Notes: generated by a model from the sequence alone, not told the origin. A DNA stretch of 64,000 nt from an uncultured Pelagibacteraceae bacterium (GCA_902631265.1 CACOXX010000002.1:1-64000), one strand, 5' to 3'; numbered from the stretch's first letter, positions 1 through 10,356 are shown. A program made the numbers and translations.

Positions 1-65
1 TTAGAATTACCCTTAAGTTTATTTCTAACTCTGAATTTTTTTCTCTGTAAAGTGCTTAATTTCAT
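1..65 (-). CDS. rplR: 50S ribosomal protein L18, N-terminal fragment cut by window edge
   Basis: The minus strand from base 65 reads MKLSTLQRKKFRVRNKLKG and stays open to the window edge, so about 21 residues are visible. A basic, Arg/Lys-rich start and a position directly after rplF are what L18 shows in the spc operon. L18 binds 5S rRNA in the large subunit. Its ATG shares one base with the TAA stop of rplF, which suggests translational coupling. The gene is not in the ORF track because it lacks an end. The identification rests mainly on synteny and the basic start. Confidence 0.85.
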   Translation of the reverse strand, partial: MKLSTLQRKKFRVRNKLKGNS

Positions 66-604
66 TATTTCTTTTTACCCTCTTTCCTTAAAATATATTG
101 ACCTTTTTCTTTAATTCCTTTTCCTTTATAAGGTTCGGGTGGTCTAAAAGATTTGATCTTTGATGCAATCATACCAACTTTTTGTTTATCAATTCCTGAT
201 ATTTTTATAGTTGTTTGTTTCTCAACTAAAATTTTTACATCCTCAGGAATATCAAAATTAATATCATGACTAAAACCTAGTTGAAGGTTCAATTGTTTTC
301 CTTTTAATGCTGCCCTGTAACCTACACCGCTTAGCTCAAGCACTTTTTCAAAACCCACACTAGTTCCTATAATTGCATTATTAATAAGACTTCTATTCAT
401 TCCCCATAATCTTTTAGTATCATCGTCTAGTTTCTTAGGTTTAATTGAAACATTTTTGCCATCATCGATTTTAAAATCAAACATTTCTAAATTAATTTTC
501 AACTTTTGTTTACCTAAAGGACCTTCTATATTTATATCTGATCCTGCTAAAGCGACTTTGACTTTATCTGGAATATTAATACTTATTTTACCAATTTTAG
601 ACAT
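65..604 (-). CDS. rplF: 50S ribosomal protein L6
   Basis: This 179-residue protein matches the usual L6 length (about 177). The C-terminal signature PEPYKGKGIK is present near residue 155, and the protein ends in a basic tail. L6 binds 23S rRNA near the sarcin-ricin loop and the factor-binding site. The ATG overlaps the rpsH stop by one base (TAATG), and the stop overlaps the rplR start, so it lies inside a tightly coupled spc-type run. Confidence 0.97.
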   Translation of the reverse strand: MSKIGKISINIPDKVKVALAGSDINIEGPLGKQKLKINLEMFDFKIDDGKNVSIKPKKLDDDTKRLWGMNRSLINNAIIGTSVGFEKVLELSGVGYRAALKGKQLNLQLGFSHDINFDIPEDVKILVEKQTTIKISGIDKQKVGMIASKIKSFRPPEPYKGKGIKEKGQYILRKEGKKK

Positions 605-999
605 TAAAATACCTTACAAATTATTTCGCCACCAACTTTTTGTTTTCTTGCATCTATATCTGTCATGACACCTTTTGGTGTAGATATAATTGCAATTCCT
701 AGACCATTATTAATTTTTGGTAAGCTTTGTGCACTAGAAAAAACTCTTCTACCTGGTTTTGATACTCTTTCAATTACACTTATTACTGGAGAGCCTAAAT
801 TATACTTTAGATCAATAATTAAAACTTGTTTGTTTTCATTTTTATCAACATTAAACCCATTGATATATCCTTCGTTTTTTAAAACATCTGCAATCTTCAT
901 CTTAAAATTTGATGAAGGCATTTCTACTTTTTTATGATTTCTTAATTGCGAGTTTTTTATCCTCGCTAGCATATCTCCTATTGGATCTGTTAAACTCAT
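604..999 (-). CDS. rpsH: 30S ribosomal protein S8
   Basis: The 131-residue protein begins MSLTDPIGDMLARIKN and ends GGEIICKVF, both typical of S8. S8 is a primary 16S rRNA binder in the central domain, and in E. coli it represses the spc operon through the rplE leader. Whether that feedback exists here cannot be judged. There are 13 nt between the rpsN stop and this start. Confidence 0.97.
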   Translation of the reverse strand: MSLTDPIGDMLARIKNSQLRNHKKVEMPSSNFKMKIADVLKNEGYINGFNVDKNENKQVLIIDLKYNLGSPVISVIERVSKPGRRVFSSAQSLPKINNGLGIAIISTPKGVMTDIDARKQKVGGEIICKVF

Positions 1000-1012
1000 A
1001 TAATTCCCCTTT

Positions 1013-1318
1013 CTACCAACTTGATTTTATCATACCTGGAATTTTACCCTGCAGACCTAGTTGTCTAAGAGCTATTCTGGATATTCTTAATTTTCTGTAA
1101 ACACCATGAGGTCTACCTGTAATTTCACATCTATTTCTTACTCTGGTCTTCGCCGAATTTCTTGGTAATTTTGACAATTTTTGTTGAGCTTTAAACCTTT
1201 CCTCTAAAGGTAATTTTTTATTCATTATAATTAATTTTAGTTTTTTTCTTTTTGCATAGAATCTATCTGACAACTTTCTTCGTCTATTATTTTTATTTAT
1301 TGAACTGAGTTTTGCCAT
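1013..1318 (-). CDS. rpsN: 30S ribosomal protein S14, long zinc-independent type
   Basis: At 101 residues this is the long form of S14. The CxxC pairs of the short zinc-binding form are absent; only one Cys, in [10 protein letters not shown], is visible. The conserved C-terminus [14 protein letters not shown] is present. S14 sits in the head of the small subunit. The start overlaps the rplE stop by one base. Confidence 0.97.
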   Translation of the reverse strand: MAKLSSINKNNRRRKLSDRFYAKRKKLKLIIMNKKLPLEERFKAQQKLSKLPRNSAKTRVRNRCEITGRPHGVYRKLRISRIALRQLGLQGKIPGMIKSSW

Positions 1319-1872
1319 TAGTTGCTCCTTTCTTCTCTAAATGGAAAATTAAACTTCTTTAATAATTCTAAGCTATGTTCTTTCGAGTTTGATTTTATAA
1401 CTATTGTAATATCTAGACCTCTTATTTTATCTACCTTGTCAAAATTTACCTCAGGAAATATTATGTGCTCCTTTACACCAAAAGTGAAATTACCAAACTT
1501 ATCGAAACCTTTTGGGGAAAGTCCTCTAAAATCTTTTATTCTTGGAAGCGCAATGTTTACAAGTCTATCTATAAATTCATACATTTTATTTTTTCTTAAA
1601 GTAACTTTAAGTCCAGCTTTCGTATCTTTACGTGTTTTAAAATTTGAAATGGATTTTTTAAATTTCGTTGAAACTGGTTTTTGTCCTGCAATTTTAGCTA
1701 AATCTTCTTCGCAAGATTTAAATATTTTTGAATCGTTTCCATCTATTCCTAGACCCATATTTAAAACGACTTTTTCAAATTTAGGTGCCATATTAAGATT
1801 TTTAAAACCATATTTTTCTTTAAGCATGGTTTTAACCTCTTTATGATAAAGTGTTTTTAATCTTGGTATCAT
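1318..1872 (-). CDS. rplE: 50S ribosomal protein L5
   Basis: The 184-residue protein is slightly longer than E. coli L5 (179). It carries the N-terminal [13 protein letters not shown] and the [10 protein letters not shown] and [17 protein letters not shown] regions characteristic of L5. L5 binds 5S rRNA and contacts the P-site tRNA. Its start overlaps the end of rplX by 4 nt (ATGA), a coupled junction. Confidence 0.97.
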   Translation of the reverse strand: MIPRLKTLYHKEVKTMLKEKYGFKNLNMAPKFEKVVLNMGLGIDGNDSKIFKSCEEDLAKIAGQKPVSTKFKKSISNFKTRKDTKAGLKVTLRKNKMYEFIDRLVNIALPRIKDFRGLSPKGFDKFGNFTFGVKEHIIFPEVNFDKVDKIRGLDITIVIKSNSKEHSLELLKKFNFPFREERSN

Positions 1873-2111
1873 TTTTTAGCTACCTTTTTGTTTTCTTTTT
1901 TTTCATCTAATTTAAGATTTGATAAATGAACGAAATTTTCTTTGTCTACTATTCCACCTTTTCTTTCTTTTGTAGTTTTAAGATGTTTTTTTATCATGTT
2001 TATCCCTTTAATTTTTGCTCTATTTCTCTTTCTATCTAATTCTATAATCTCACCTGATTTATTTTTATCTCTTCCAACAAGCACTTTGACATTTGAGCCT
2101 TTTTTAATCAC
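1869..2111 (-). CDS. rplX: 50S ribosomal protein L24
   Basis: This 80-residue protein starts with a KOW-type segment ([20 protein letters not shown]), as L24 does. It is shorter than E. coli L24 (about 104), with a reduced C-terminal half ending in a Lys-rich tail. L24 is an early 50S assembly protein. It directly abuts rplN. The short length may reflect lineage-specific trimming. Confidence 0.95.
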   Translation of the reverse strand: MIKKGSNVKVLVGRDKNKSGEIIELDRKRNRAKIKGINMIKKHLKTTKERKGGIVDKENFVHLSNLKLDEKKENKKVAKK

Positions 2112-2480
2112 TTAAATTACCTCCGGAGCTAATGATATTATTTTCATTTGCCCTCTACTTCTTAATTCTCTCGTAACTGGTCCAAAAATTCTAGTACCAA
2201 TAGGTTCACCTTTATCATCTGTCAAAACAGCTGCATTATTGTCGAATCTAACTTTTGATCCATCGTCTCGGTGAATCCCTTTTTTTACTCTAACAACTAC
2301 AGCTTTATGAACTGAACCTTTTTTGACTTTGCCTTTAGGGATGGCTTCCTTTACAGCAACAACAATTGTGTCGCCAATACTTGCATATCTTCTTTTTGAC
2401 CCTCCAAGTACTTTTATACACTCAATTTTTTTGGCACCAGTATTATCTGCTACAAATAGTTCTGTTTGTACCTGTATCAT
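2112..2480 (-). CDS. rplN: 50S ribosomal protein L14
   Basis: The 122-residue protein has the full L14 length. It starts [18 protein letters not shown] and contains the signature region [18 protein letters not shown]14 lies at the subunit interface and forms bridges to 16S rRNA. The start overlaps the rpsQ stop by 4 nt (ATGA). Confidence 0.97.
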   Translation of the reverse strand: MIQVQTELFVADNTGAKKIECIKVLGGSKRRYASIGDTIVVAVKEAIPKGKVKKGSVHKAVVVRVKKGIHRDDGSKVRFDNNAAVLTDDKGEPIGTRIFGPVTRELRSRGQMKIISLAPEVI

Positions 2481-2713
2481 TTATTGTCTCCTAAAACTTC
2501 AAATTTTTTTGTTTTTGAGTAAGGTCTACATTCAATTATCTTCACCTTATCTCCATTTTTAAACTTATTATTTTCATCATGGGCACTGAATTTTTTTTTA
2601 ACTTTAATAACTTTTTTTAACGTGGGATGCTGAAATTTTCTTTCTACCATTACAGTTATGGTTTTATTTGGTTTGTCACTCACTACAATTCCACTTAATA
2701 TTTTTTTAGGCAC
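2477..2713 (-). CDS. rpsQ: 30S ribosomal protein S17, GTG start
   Basis: The ORF track begins this gene at a TTG (base 2728, [11 protein letters not shown]), but that stretch contains a good Shine-Dalgarno sequence, GGAAGG, followed 7 nt later by GTG at 2713. Starting there gives a 78-residue [21 protein letters not shown] protein, which fits S17 (84 in E. coli). S17 is an early 16S rRNA binder. The start overlaps the end of rpmC by 8 nt. Confidence 0.93.
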   Translation of the reverse strand: MPKKILSGIVVSDKPNKTITVMVERKFQHPTLKKVIKVKKKFSAHDENNKFKNGDKVKIIECRPYSKTKKFEVLGDNK

Positions 2714-2897
2714 TTTTTTTCCTTCCAATTAGAGTTTTCATTCTTGAAATATCTTTTTTAGCTTGAGATATTTTAGACGGATTTGTAAGTTGTCCGTTTG
2801 TTTTTTGGAATCTCAAATTAAACAAATCTTTTTTAAGCTTATCTAAATTTTTCAACGCTTGATCCTTGGTAAATTTCTTTATTTCATTTTTCTTCAT
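2706..2897 (-). CDS. rpmC: 50S ribosomal protein L29
   Basis: The 63-residue, largely helical protein contains [23 protein letters not shown], the L29 signature region. L29 lies near the peptide exit tunnel and helps form the docking site for SRP and trigger factor together with L23. Its start overlaps the rplP stop by one base. Confidence 0.96.
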   Translation of the reverse strand: MKKNEIKKFTKDQALKNLDKLKKDLFNLRFQKTNGQLTNPSKISQAKKDISRMKTLIGRKKSA

Positions 2898-3307
2898 TAT
2901 GAGATCCTTCTTATAAACTTAGTTTTAATTGGTAGTTTTGCAGAAGCTTTATATAGCGCCTCTTTTGCTATTTGTTCGGATACTCCATCTACCTCAAATA
3001 AAATTCTTCCTGGTTTAACTCTACATGCCCAAAATTCCGGTGAACCTTTACCCTTTCCCATTCTAACTTCAGTTGGTTTTTTTGATACAGGTATATTTGG
3101 AAAAACCCTTGTCCAAACTCTACCTTGTCTTTTCATGTGTCTTGTTAAGGCGACTCTAGCTGCCTCTATTTGTTTTGAAATTACTCTATCTGGCTGCAAT
3201 GCTTTAAGTCCAAAGGAACCATAATTCATCTTATTGCATCTAGAAGCATTTCCGTGAATACGACCTTTATGAGCTTTTCTAAATTTTGTTCTAGTTGGTT
3301 GTAGCAT
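2897..3307 (-). CDS. rplP: 50S ribosomal protein L16
   Basis: At 136 residues this is the full L16 length. It carries [18 protein letters not shown] and the signature [21 protein letters not shown]16 shapes the A-site tRNA binding region of the large subunit. It lies 2 nt downstream of rpsC. Confidence 0.97.
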   Translation of the reverse strand: MLQPTRTKFRKAHKGRIHGNASRCNKMNYGSFGLKALQPDRVISKQIEAARVALTRHMKRQGRVWTRVFPNIPVSKKPTEVRMGKGKGSPEFWACRVKPGRILFEVDGVSEQIAKEALYKASAKLPIKTKFIRRIS

Positions 3308-3309
3308 AG

Positions 3310-3969
3310 TTATCTCTTGTTTGTTTCCTGACTAAATTCTTTCGTAAAAATTTCACCTTTATATATCCAAACTTTAATACCAATAATTCCATACGTGGTT
3401 AAAGCTTCCGCTTCTGCATAATCTATGTCCGCTCTTAGAGTGTGGGAAGGAATACTTCCGTCTCTTAGCCATTCTGTCCTCGCAATTTCGTTTCCACCTA
3501 ATCTGCCACTTACAGACACTTTTATACCCTTTGCTCCTAATCTTAATGCAGACTGCATAGCTCTCTTCATAGCTCTTCTATATGAAATTCTTTTAACCAG
3601 CTGTTGGGATATATTTTCAGCAACTAAATAACTGTTTGTCTCTGGTTTTTTTACTTCTTTAATATTAAGGTTCACTTCATTTGTAGTTAGTCTAGATAGT
3701 TTTTCTTTGATCTTTTCAATATCACTTCCCTTTTTACCGATTACAAAACCAGGTCTTGAAGTATAAATTGTTACAAAACATTTTTTTGAAGTCCTTTCTA
3801 TCATTACTTTTGAAACCCCAGAGTTAATGACGTTTTTTTTGATATATTCTCTTATTTTAAAGTCTTCGATTAGAAATTTACCGAAATCCTTTTTTTTAGC
3901 ATACCAAACTGAATCCCATCCTCTATTAACTCCAAGTCTTAAACCTACAGGATTAACCTTTTGTCCCAT
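3310..3969 (-). CDS. rpsC: 30S ribosomal protein S3
   Basis: This 219-residue protein begins [20 protein letters not shown] and has a KH-type RNA-binding segment ([19 protein letters not shown], about residues 73-92). The conserved C-terminal domain follows (GLGAKG-like, [27 protein letters not shown]). S3 lies at the mRNA entry site of the 30S subunit. The N-terminus overlaps the end of rplV by 17 nt, the longest overlap in this cluster. Confidence 0.98.
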   Translation of the reverse strand: MGQKVNPVGLRLGVNRGWDSVWYAKKKDFGKFLIEDFKIREYIKKNVINSGVSKVMIERTSKKCFVTIYTSRPGFVIGKKGSDIEKIKEKLSRLTTNEVNLNIKEVKKPETNSYLVAENISQQLVKRISYRRAMKRAMQSALRLGAKGIKVSVSGRLGGNEIARTEWLRDGSIPSHTLRADIDYAEAEALTTYGIIGIKVWIYKGEIFTKEFSQETNKR

Positions 3970-4348
3970 CTTTAACCTCTTTAGTTTGTAATTTTTCCGA
4001 TAATATAATAGTTAAATTTGAATATGGTTTTAAGATTGGAGCTGCTCTTCCTTTTGCTCTAGGTCTAAATCTTTTCATAGTGATTTGTTTACCGCAGTAA
4101 GCTTCTTTAACAAAAAGTTTATCAATATCATATTGAAAATTGTTTTCTGCATTAGCAATAGCTGAAGATAAAGTTTTTTTGATATCCTTACAAATTCTTT
4201 TATTCGAAAAATCAAGATCTCTGATCGCTAAATCAACTTTTTTTCCAACAATACCTTTTAAAATTGGATTAAGTTTTCTAGTACTAGATCTAATATTTTT
4301 ATTTACTGACCTTACTAAATTTGTTTCTTTTTTATCTTTTTTGCTCAT
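3953..4348 (-). CDS. rplV: 50S ribosomal protein L22
   Basis: The 131-residue protein contains the L22 core, including the hairpin region [18 protein letters not shown] that extends into the exit tunnel. It is longer than E. coli L22 (110) because of a lysine-rich N-terminal addition and a short C-terminal tail ([11 protein letters not shown]). The tail codons overlap the start of rpsC. The macrolide-related loop is intact. Confidence 0.96.
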   Translation of the reverse strand: MSKKDKKETNLVRSVNKNIRSSTRKLNPILKGIVGKKVDLAIRDLDFSNKRICKDIKKTLSSAIANAENNFQYDIDKLFVKEAYCGKQITMKRFRPRAKGRAAPILKPYSNLTIILSEKLQTKEVKDGTKG

Positions 4349-4350
4349 TT

Positions 4351-4656
4351 TTATTTCTTCTCTTCAGTTTTAGATTCTTCAGCCTTGGCCTTTTTATCAG
4401 CTGGAGTATGACCAAAAAATTGTCTTGTCGGTGCAAATTCTCCAAATTTATGGCCAACCATATCTTCAGATACAGTAAGTGGAATAAACTTTTTACCATT
4501 ATAAATTAAAAAACTTAAACCAACAAAATCTGGAATTATCGTTGATTTTCTTGACCAAGTTTTAATAGGCTTTTTACCAGACTCATTTTTTTGTTTTTCA
4601 GCCTTTTTAATTAAGCTTTCTTCAACAAATGGACCTTTCCAAACTGATCTAGTCAT
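4351..4656 (-). CDS. rpsS: 30S ribosomal protein S19 with charged C-terminal tail
   Basis: This protein (101 residues) starts [15 protein letters not shown] and has the signature [25 protein letters not shown]. It is about nine residues longer than E. coli S19, the extra being a Lys/Glu tail ([12 protein letters not shown]). S19 pairs with S13 in the head of the small subunit. It lies 1 nt downstream of rplB. Confidence 0.97.
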   Translation of the reverse strand: MTRSVWKGPFVEESLIKKAEKQKNESGKKPIKTWSRKSTIIPDFVGLSFLIYNGKKFIPLTVSEDMVGHKFGEFAPTRQFFGHTPADKKAKAEESKTEEKK

Positions 4657-4657
4657 T

Positions 4658-5491
4658 TTAACCTTTTTTTTTCTTTCTTCTTCGAATTATAAATTTATCT
4701 GTTCTTTTATTATCTCTTGTTTTCAAACCTTTTGCAGATTGACCTTTTCTAGAGACAGGATGTCTACCACCTGCAGATTTACCTTCACCACCACCATGAG
4801 GGTGATCAACTGGGTTCATAACGACACCTCTTGTGTGGGGTCTTCTACCAAGCCATCTTGATCTACCAGCTTTACCAATCTTAATATTTTTTTGATCAGG
4901 GTTTGAAAGAACTCCAATAGTAGCCATTGCTCTAGAGTCAATTCTTCTAACCTCTCCTGATGCCATCTTAATAATTGAATAACTCCCATCATTACCTGAA
5001 ATAGAAACAGACGTTCCTGCTGATCTCGCAATTTTTCCGCCACCACCAGGATTGATTTCTACATTATGTATATCAATACCAACAGGTATTTCAGATAATG
5101 GTAAGCAATTTCCTACTTTGATTTCAGAATTTGGTCCATTTGAGATTTTATCACCAACCTTAATTTCTTGGGGCGCTAAATAGTAATATCTCTCACCATC
5201 AGGAAATTTAACTAACATTATGTGACATGATCTGTTAGGATCATATTCAATTCTTTCTACCTCAGCTTTTTCACCAAATTTTTTTCTATAAAAATCAACG
5301 TTTCTATATTTTTGCTTATGTCCGCCACCAACATTTCTAGCTGTTATTCTTCCAAGATTGTTTCTTCCGCTTGATGAATTTTTTACTGATGTAAGAGGCT
5401 TAAATGGTTTGCCTTTCCAAAGATTTTTTCTATCAACAAGAATAGTTCCTCTTACAGATTTAGTATACGGTTTGAATGTTTTTAATGCCAT
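4658..5491 (-). CDS. rplB: 50S ribosomal protein L2
   Basis: This 277-residue protein has the standard L2 length and the signature [14 protein letters not shown] near residue 225, which includes the histidine linked to peptidyl-transferase function. The basic C-terminus ends [11 protein letters not shown]2 is a core 23S rRNA binder next to the catalytic centre. One base separates it from both rplW and rpsS. Confidence 0.98.
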   Translation of the reverse strand: MALKTFKPYTKSVRGTILVDRKNLWKGKPFKPLTSVKNSSSGRNNLGRITARNVGGGHKQKYRNVDFYRKKFGEKAEVERIEYDPNRSCHIMLVKFPDGERYYYLAPQEIKVGDKISNGPNSEIKVGNCLPLSEIPVGIDIHNVEINPGGGGKIARSAGTSVSISGNDGSYSIIKMASGEVRRIDSRAMATIGVLSNPDQKNIKIGKAGRSRWLGRRPHTRGVVMNPVDHPHGGGEGKSAGGRHPVSRKGQSAKGLKTRDNKRTDKFIIRRRKKKKG

Positions 5492-5492
5492 T

Positions 5493-5786
5493 TTATATTC
5501 CTGTTGTTAGATCAATAGATTGACCTTTTTTTAATGTAATCACTGCTTTTTTGTAACCTTTTACTCTACTGTTTCTGCCTCTGGTAAATTTCAAAATAGA
5601 TTTTTTGTTAATAATATTAACTTTTACTACGTTCACTTTAAATAATTTTTCAATATTTTTCTTTAAAGTTTTTTTGTTAGCGTCATCCCTTACTTTAAAA
5701 ACAACTTTATTTTGAGAAGACATATTTGATGACTTTTCAGTTATAACAGGTGATATTATTGTGTCGTATAAATTTACTTTGCTCAT
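5493..5786 (-). CDS. rplW: 50S ribosomal protein L23
   Basis: The 97-residue protein starts LYDTIISPVITEKSS, the L23 signature start, and carries the conserved basic loop FTRGRNSRVKGYKKAVITL. L23 lies at the tunnel exit and is the docking point of trigger factor and SRP. Its start overlaps the rplD stop by one base. Confidence 0.97.
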   Translation of the reverse strand: MSKVNLYDTIISPVITEKSSNMSSQNKVVFKVRDDANKKTLKKNIEKLFKVNVVKVNIINKKSILKFTRGRNSRVKGYKKAVITLKKGQSIDLTTGI

Positions 5787-6409
5787 TAATTGTACCTTTT
5801 TTCTAATTCTTTTACCGATGTTTCTGTGAAAATAATTTTTTTGAATTTCAATATATCGTATGCACTAAAATGACCTATATCTGTACATTTTACGTTAGGA
5901 ATATTTTTTGTAGCCCTAAATATTTTATCTTTGGAATTTTTATCTAAAATCAAAATTGAGTTCTTAGCATCAAACTTTTTCAAAATTTTGTCCATTTCTT
6001 TTGTTTTTTTTATTTCTTTAGAAAAGTCATCAAAAACAATTACCTCTTTGAGTTTTAATTTTTTTGATAAAATAGAGCTAATGCTCTGTCTTTTTTCATT
6101 TTTGTTTAATTTTCTAGTTTTATAATTATTTCTTCCTTTTGGACCATGAGCTATACCACCACCTACAAAAATTGGAGCTTTTCTACTTGCGTGTCTTGCA
6201 TTACCTGTTCCTTTTTGTGCGTAGATTTTTGAAGTAGATCCAATAATTTCATTCTTTTGTTTTGTTTTGGAGCTCCTTCCTTTGTAATTAGCGTTAGTCT
6301 TATAAATAACGGAGCTAATTAATTTCTCATTGATTTTTGAAGAAAAAATTGAATCTTTAACTTCAACTGAGCTTTTTTTTCCTTCAAGATTTATTTTTTC
6401 AATTTTCAT
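5786..6409 (-). CDS. rplD: 50S ribosomal protein L4
   Basis: This 207-residue protein has the L4 tunnel loop with YAQKGTGNARHASRKAPIFVGGG and the GPKGRNNYKTRKLNK region. In E. coli L4 is both a tunnel-lining protein and the regulator of the S10 operon. No long S10 leader exists here because rpsJ overlaps fusA, so that regulation is unlikely in the same form. Confidence 0.97.
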   Translation of the reverse strand: MKIEKINLEGKKSSVEVKDSIFSSKINEKLISSVIYKTNANYKGRSSKTKQKNEIIGSTSKIYAQKGTGNARHASRKAPIFVGGGIAHGPKGRNNYKTRKLNKNEKRQSISSILSKKLKLKEVIVFDDFSKEIKKTKEMDKILKKFDAKNSILILDKNSKDKIFRATKNIPNVKCTDIGHFSAYDILKFKKIIFTETSVKELEKRYN

Positions 6410-7123
6410 TTATTTTTTCTTCTTTTCTGGAACTTTTTTTAATTTTTCCATTTTCTCAATTTTTTCTGACATTGTAAGTTTTCTAATATTCTTAACTGAT
6501 TGTTTAACTAGAACTTCAGTATTTTTTGAACCAGGAATTGATCCTTTTAAATAGATAATATCATTTTCTAAATCAGTTTTGATAATTTCAATATTTTGTT
6601 TAGTTCTCATTTTACTTCCCATATGGCCTGCCATTTTCTTTCCTTTAAAAACTTTACCTGGATCTTGGTTTTGACCAGTTGAACCATGCGCTCTATGTGA
6701 AATTGAAACGCCATGTGATGCTCTTAGACCTCCAAAATTATGTCTTTTCATTGCTCCAGCAAATCCTTTACCAATTGTTTTTGAACGAACATCAACAAAT
6801 TTTGCATCTTTAAAAATCTCTATTCCAAGTTCGTTACCTTCTTTGTAACTATCCAAATTAGATACCCTAAATTCTTTTAAAACTTTTTTAGGTTCAGTAT
6901 TTTTTTTAGAGAAAAAACCTTTCATTTGTTTTGAGAGTTTTGAATTTTTTATTTTTCCAAAACCAACTTGAACAGCATTGTAACCTCTTTGATCTTTTGA
7001 AATTAGTTGAATTATTCTTCCTTTATCAATTTTTACAGCTGTAACAGGCACCGACTGGCCAGATTTATAAAATTCTCTCGTCATACCAATTTTCTTTCCG
7101 ATAAGTCCAATTTCTTGAATCAT
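6410..7123 (-). CDS. rplC: 50S ribosomal protein L3 with lysine-rich C-terminal tail
   Basis: This 237-residue protein shows the L3 core and the region [21 protein letters not shown], which contains the glutamine that PrmB methylates in enteric L3. It is about 28 residues longer than E. coli L3 (209). The extra is a C-terminal Lys/Glu/Met-rich tail ([19 protein letters not shown]). L3 initiates 50S assembly. The start overlaps the rpsJ stop by 4 nt. Confidence 0.97.
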   Translation of the reverse strand: MIQEIGLIGKKIGMTREFYKSGQSVPVTAVKIDKGRIIQLISKDQRGYNAVQVGFGKIKNSKLSKQMKGFFSKKNTEPKKVLKEFRVSNLDSYKEGNELGIEIFKDAKFVDVRSKTIGKGFAGAMKRHNFGGLRASHGVSISHRAHGSTGQNQDPGKVFKGKKMAGHMGSKMRTKQNIEIIKTDLENDIIYLKGSIPGSKNTEVLVKQSVKNIRKLTMSEKIEKMEKLKKVPEKKKK

Positions 7124-7428
7124 ATTTTAATCTCCACATCTACACCTGAAGCTAAGTCGAGTTTCATCAAAGCTTCAACAGTTTGTGGTGTTGGTTCTAT
7201 AATATCTATTAGTCTTTTATGAGTTCTTGTTTCAAATTGCTCCCTACTTTTTTTATCAATGTGAGGAGATCTTAAAACAGTATATCTTTCTATTTTTGTT
7301 GGTAAAGGGATAGGTCCTTTTATGTTTGCACCAGTTCTTTTTACTGTGTTGACTATCTCTTCAGTTGATTGATCTAAAACTTTATTGTCGTATGCTCTTA
7401 ATTTAATTCTAATATTTTGTTTATCCAT
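7120..7428 (-). CDS. rpsJ: 30S ribosomal protein S10
   Basis: The ORF track extends to 7464, but the S10 start is the ATG at 7428 ([16 protein letters not shown]), giving 102 residues against 103 in E. coli. The signature [29 protein letters not shown] is intact. S10 is a 30S head protein and, as NusE, also part of antitermination complexes with NusB. The start lies inside fusA with an 8-nt overlap, so the str and S10 operons are physically merged and tuf is absent from between them. Confidence 0.97.
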   Translation of the reverse strand: MDKQNIRIKLRAYDNKVLDQSTEEIVNTVKRTGANIKGPIPLPTKIERYTVLRSPHIDKKSREQFETRTHKRLIDIIEPTPQTVEALMKLDLASGVDVEIKI

Positions 7429-9505
7429 TTGAACCTGTCTTTTTTGTAACTTCATCTTGAACATTTTGTGGAACTTTATCGTAATGGTCGAAGAACATTG
7501 AGTATTGTGCTCTTCCTTGAGACATAGATCTTAGTGCATTTATATATCCAAACATATTTGCCAATGGAACCATAGCTGTGATTACTGTAGCATTACCTCT
7601 CTGCTCCTGAGTGTTTATCTGTCCTCTTCTACTGTTAAGATCACCTATCACATCACCCATGTAATCCTCAGGTGTTACTACTTCCACTCTCATAATTGGT
7701 TCAAGTAATTTTAAAGTTGCTCTGTTACAAGCTTCTTTAAAACATTGTCTTGAAGCCAATTCAAAAGCTAAAACGCTTGAATCGACATCGTGGTGTAATC
7801 CATCTAGAATTGTTACTTTGTAATCAATAATTGGAAATCCAGCTAATATTCCGCTGTCGGAGACACTTTCAATACCTTTTTCAACACCTGGTATAAATTC
7901 TTTTGGAATAGCTCCACCTTTAATTTTACTTTCTACTTCTCTTCCTTTGCCAGGTTCTAAAGGTTCAATTGAAAGTTTTACTCTAGCAAATTGACCAGCA
8001 CCACCACTTTGTTTTTTGTGTGTATAATCAAATTCTGACTGTTTAAGTATTGTTTCCCTATATGCTACTTGAGGAGCACCAACATTTGCCTCTACTTTAA
8101 ATTCTCTCTTCATTCTATCAACAATTATATCTAAATGGAGTTCTCCCATTCCTTTAATAATTGTTTGCCCAGACTCTTCATCAGAAGTAACTCTGAAAGA
8201 TGGATCCTCTTTTGCTAATCTACCTAAAGCCTCTCCCATTTTTTCTTGGTCGCCTTTAGTTTTAGGTTCAACAGCAATTTCAATAACTGGATCTGGAAAT
8301 TCCATAGGCTCTAACAACACTGGATTTTCCTCGTTTGCTAAAGTATGTCCAGTAATAGTATATTTTAAGCCAGCTAGAGCAACAATATCACCAGCATTAG
8401 CTTCTTTTATATCTTCTCTTGAGTTTGCGTGCATTAAAAGCATTCGTCCTACTCTTTCTTCTTTATCTTTTGACGTGTTGTAAATTCCAGTACCTGATTT
8501 AACTGTTCCTGAGTAAATTCTAATAAATGTCAAAGATCCAACAAACGGGTCGTTTGCTACTTTAAAAGCAAGTGCTGAAAAAGGAGCACTATCTTCAAAT
8601 TTCATTTCAACAACATCTTCTGATCCAGGTTTTGTTCCTTTGATTAAGCCAATATCTTCTGGGCTTGGTAAATAGTCAACTACAGCATCCAACAGTGGTT
8701 GGACACCTTTATTTTTAAATGCCGATCCAGTTAGTACTGGAACAAAATCAAAATTTAAACAGCCTTTTCTTACACATCTAATTAAGTCTTCATTTTTAAT
8801 TTGATCACCGTTTAAATAACTTTCCATTAATTTCTCATCTTGTTCAACAGCTGACTCAACAAGTTCTTGTCTGTATTTTTCACAAATTTCTTTTAAATCT
8901 TCTGGAATTTCTTTTTCTTCCCAAGCGGCTCCTAAATCTTCATTTTTCCATACAATGGCTTTCATTTTTACTAGATCAACAACACCTTGTAATGATGATT
9001 CAATTCCAATCGGAATTTGCATGACCATAGGTTTGGCACCCAGTCTATCTTTAATCATATCTACACATCTAAAGAAATCAGCACCTGTTCTGTCTAATTT
9101 ATTTACAAAACATATTCTTGGAACTTTATATTTGTCAGCTTGTCTCCATACTGTTTCAGACTGAGGCTCTACTCCAGCTACACCATCGAAAACAGCTACA
9201 GCTCCATCTAATACTTTTAATGATCTTTCTACTTCAATTGTAAAATCAACGTGTCCTGGCGTATCGATAATATTAATTCTATGATCTCTCCAAAAACATG
9301 TTGTAGCAGCTGAGGTAATCGTAATACCTCTTTCTTGTTCTTGTTCCATCCAGTCCATTGTAGCCGCGCCATCATGAACTTCTCCAATCTTATGACTCTT
9401 ACCAGTATAATAAAGAATTCTTTCAGTTGTAGTTGTTTTACCAGCATCAATGTGAGCCATGATACCGATGTTTCTATACATATTTAATTTATGAGTTCTG
9501 GGCAT
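7421..9505 (-). CDS. fusA: Elongation factor G
   Basis: This 694-residue translational GTPase catalyses tRNA-mRNA translocation and, with RRF, ribosome recycling. The GTP-binding motifs are [12 protein letters not shown] (P-loop, about residue 16), DTPGHVDFT (G3) and NKLDRTGA (G4). The domain III-V region contains [16 protein letters not shown] and [10 protein letters not shown]. The length matches E. coli EF-G (704). It lies 6 nt downstream of rpsG and overlaps rpsJ at its 3' end. Confidence 0.98.
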   Translation of the reverse strand: MPRTHKLNMYRNIGIMAHIDAGKTTTTERILYYTGKSHKIGEVHDGAATMDWMEQEQERGITITSAATTCFWRDHRINIIDTPGHVDFTIEVERSLKVLDGAVAVFDGVAGVEPQSETVWRQADKYKVPRICFVNKLDRTGADFFRCVDMIKDRLGAKPMVMQIPIGIESSLQGVVDLVKMKAIVWKNEDLGAAWEEKEIPEDLKEICEKYRQELVESAVEQDEKLMESYLNGDQIKNEDLIRCVRKGCLNFDFVPVLTGSAFKNKGVQPLLDAVVDYLPSPEDIGLIKGTKPGSEDVVEMKFEDSAPFSALAFKVANDPFVGSLTFIRIYSGTVKSGTGIYNTSKDKEERVGRMLLMHANSREDIKEANAGDIVALAGLKYTITGHTLANEENPVLLEPMEFPDPVIEIAVEPKTKGDQEKMGEALGRLAKEDPSFRVTSDEESGQTIIKGMGELHLDIIVDRMKREFKVEANVGAPQVAYRETILKQSEFDYTHKKQSGGAGQFARVKLSIEPLEPGKGREVESKIKGGAIPKEFIPGVEKGIESVSDSGILAGFPIIDYKVTILDGLHHDVDSSVLAFELASRQCFKEACNRATLKLLEPIMRVEVVTPEDYMGDVIGDLNSRRGQINTQEQRGNATVITAMVPLANMFGYINALRSMSQGRAQYSMFFDHYDKVPQNVQDEVTKKTGSNG

Positions 9506-9511
9506 ATTTTA

Positions 9512-9982
9512 TTACCATCTAAAATGAGCAAAGGCTTTATTTGACTCTGCCATTTTATGTGTATCCTCTTTCTTTTTAATTGCTGAACCTCTGTTTTGAT
9601 AAGCATCAAAAATTTCATTAAAAATTTTATCAGACATTTTTTTATCTTTTCTTTTTCTTGAGGCATCTATTAACCATCTTATTGCGAGTGCTTGCGATCT
9701 TTTTGCTTTTACTTCTACGGGAACTTGGTAGGTAGCTCCACCAACTCTTCTAGATCTTACCTCTACAGTTGGTTTAATATTGCTTATTGCTTGGTTAAAA
9801 ACTGTGATTGGCTCATCTTTCGATTTAGATTTAATTTTGTCTATTGCATCATAAACAATTTTTTCAGCTATTGTTTTTTTTCCGTCATACATTAGTGAAT
9901 TTATTAGTTTTGGAATAATTACTGATTTGTATTTTGGATCAACAACATTGAGTTTTTTAGGAGCACTTTTTTTTCTAGACAT
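9512..9982 (-). CDS. rpsG: 30S ribosomal protein S7
   Basis: At 156 residues this matches S7. The first visible signature is [33 protein letters not shown], and the C-terminal region [15 protein letters not shown] is present. S7 nucleates assembly of the 30S head and lies by the E site. In E. coli it represses the str operon through the rpsL-rpsG spacer. Here that spacer is 2 nt, so the E. coli S7 target is missing. Confidence 0.97.
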   Translation of the reverse strand: MSRKKSAPKKLNVVDPKYKSVIIPKLINSLMYDGKKTIAEKIVYDAIDKIKSKSKDEPITVFNQAISNIKPTVEVRSRRVGGATYQVPVEVKAKRSQALAIRWLIDASRKRKDKKMSDKIFNEIFDAYQNRGSAIKKKEDTHKMAESNKAFAHFRW

Positions 9983-9984
9983 TT

Positions 9985-10356
9985 TTACTTACCTTTTTTT
10001 GCTCCGTATTTAGATCTTTGTTGTTTTCTTCCCGTCACACCTTGAGTGTCTAGATTACCTCTTAAGATATGATATCGAACTCCTGGCAAGTCTTTTACTC
10101 TGCCACCTCTTATCAAAACAACTGAGTGTTCTTGAAGATTATGACCTTCACCAGGAATATAGGAAGTTACTTCGTGACCGTTTGAAAGTCTTACCCTTGC
10201 AACTTTTCTCAAAGCTGAGTTTGGTTTTTTTGGTGTGGTTGTATAAACTTTTACACAGACACCTCTCTTCTGTGGAGATTTCTCTAAAGCAGGGACTCTA
10301 TCCCTTGCCTTAGGCTTAATTCTTTTTTTTCTTAACAATTGGTTAATTGTTGGCAT
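9985..10356 (-). CDS. rpsL: 30S ribosomal protein S12
   Basis: The ORF track starts upstream at 10434, but S12 begins at the ATG at 10356 ([15 protein letters not shown]), giving 123 residues. The decoding-centre loops [11 protein letters not shown] and [13 protein letters not shown] have the wild-type, streptomycin-sensitive pattern, including the Asp that RimO modifies in other bacteria. No Shine-Dalgarno sequence is visible in the AT-rich 25 nt upstream. A promoter and a hairpin leader precede the gene. Confidence 0.96.
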   Translation of the reverse strand: MPTINQLLRKKRIKPKARDRVPALEKSPQKRGVCVKVYTTTPKKPNSALRKVARVRLSNGHEVTSYIPGEGHNLQEHSVVLIRGGRVKDLPGVRYHILRGNLDTQGVTGRKQQRSKYGAKKGK

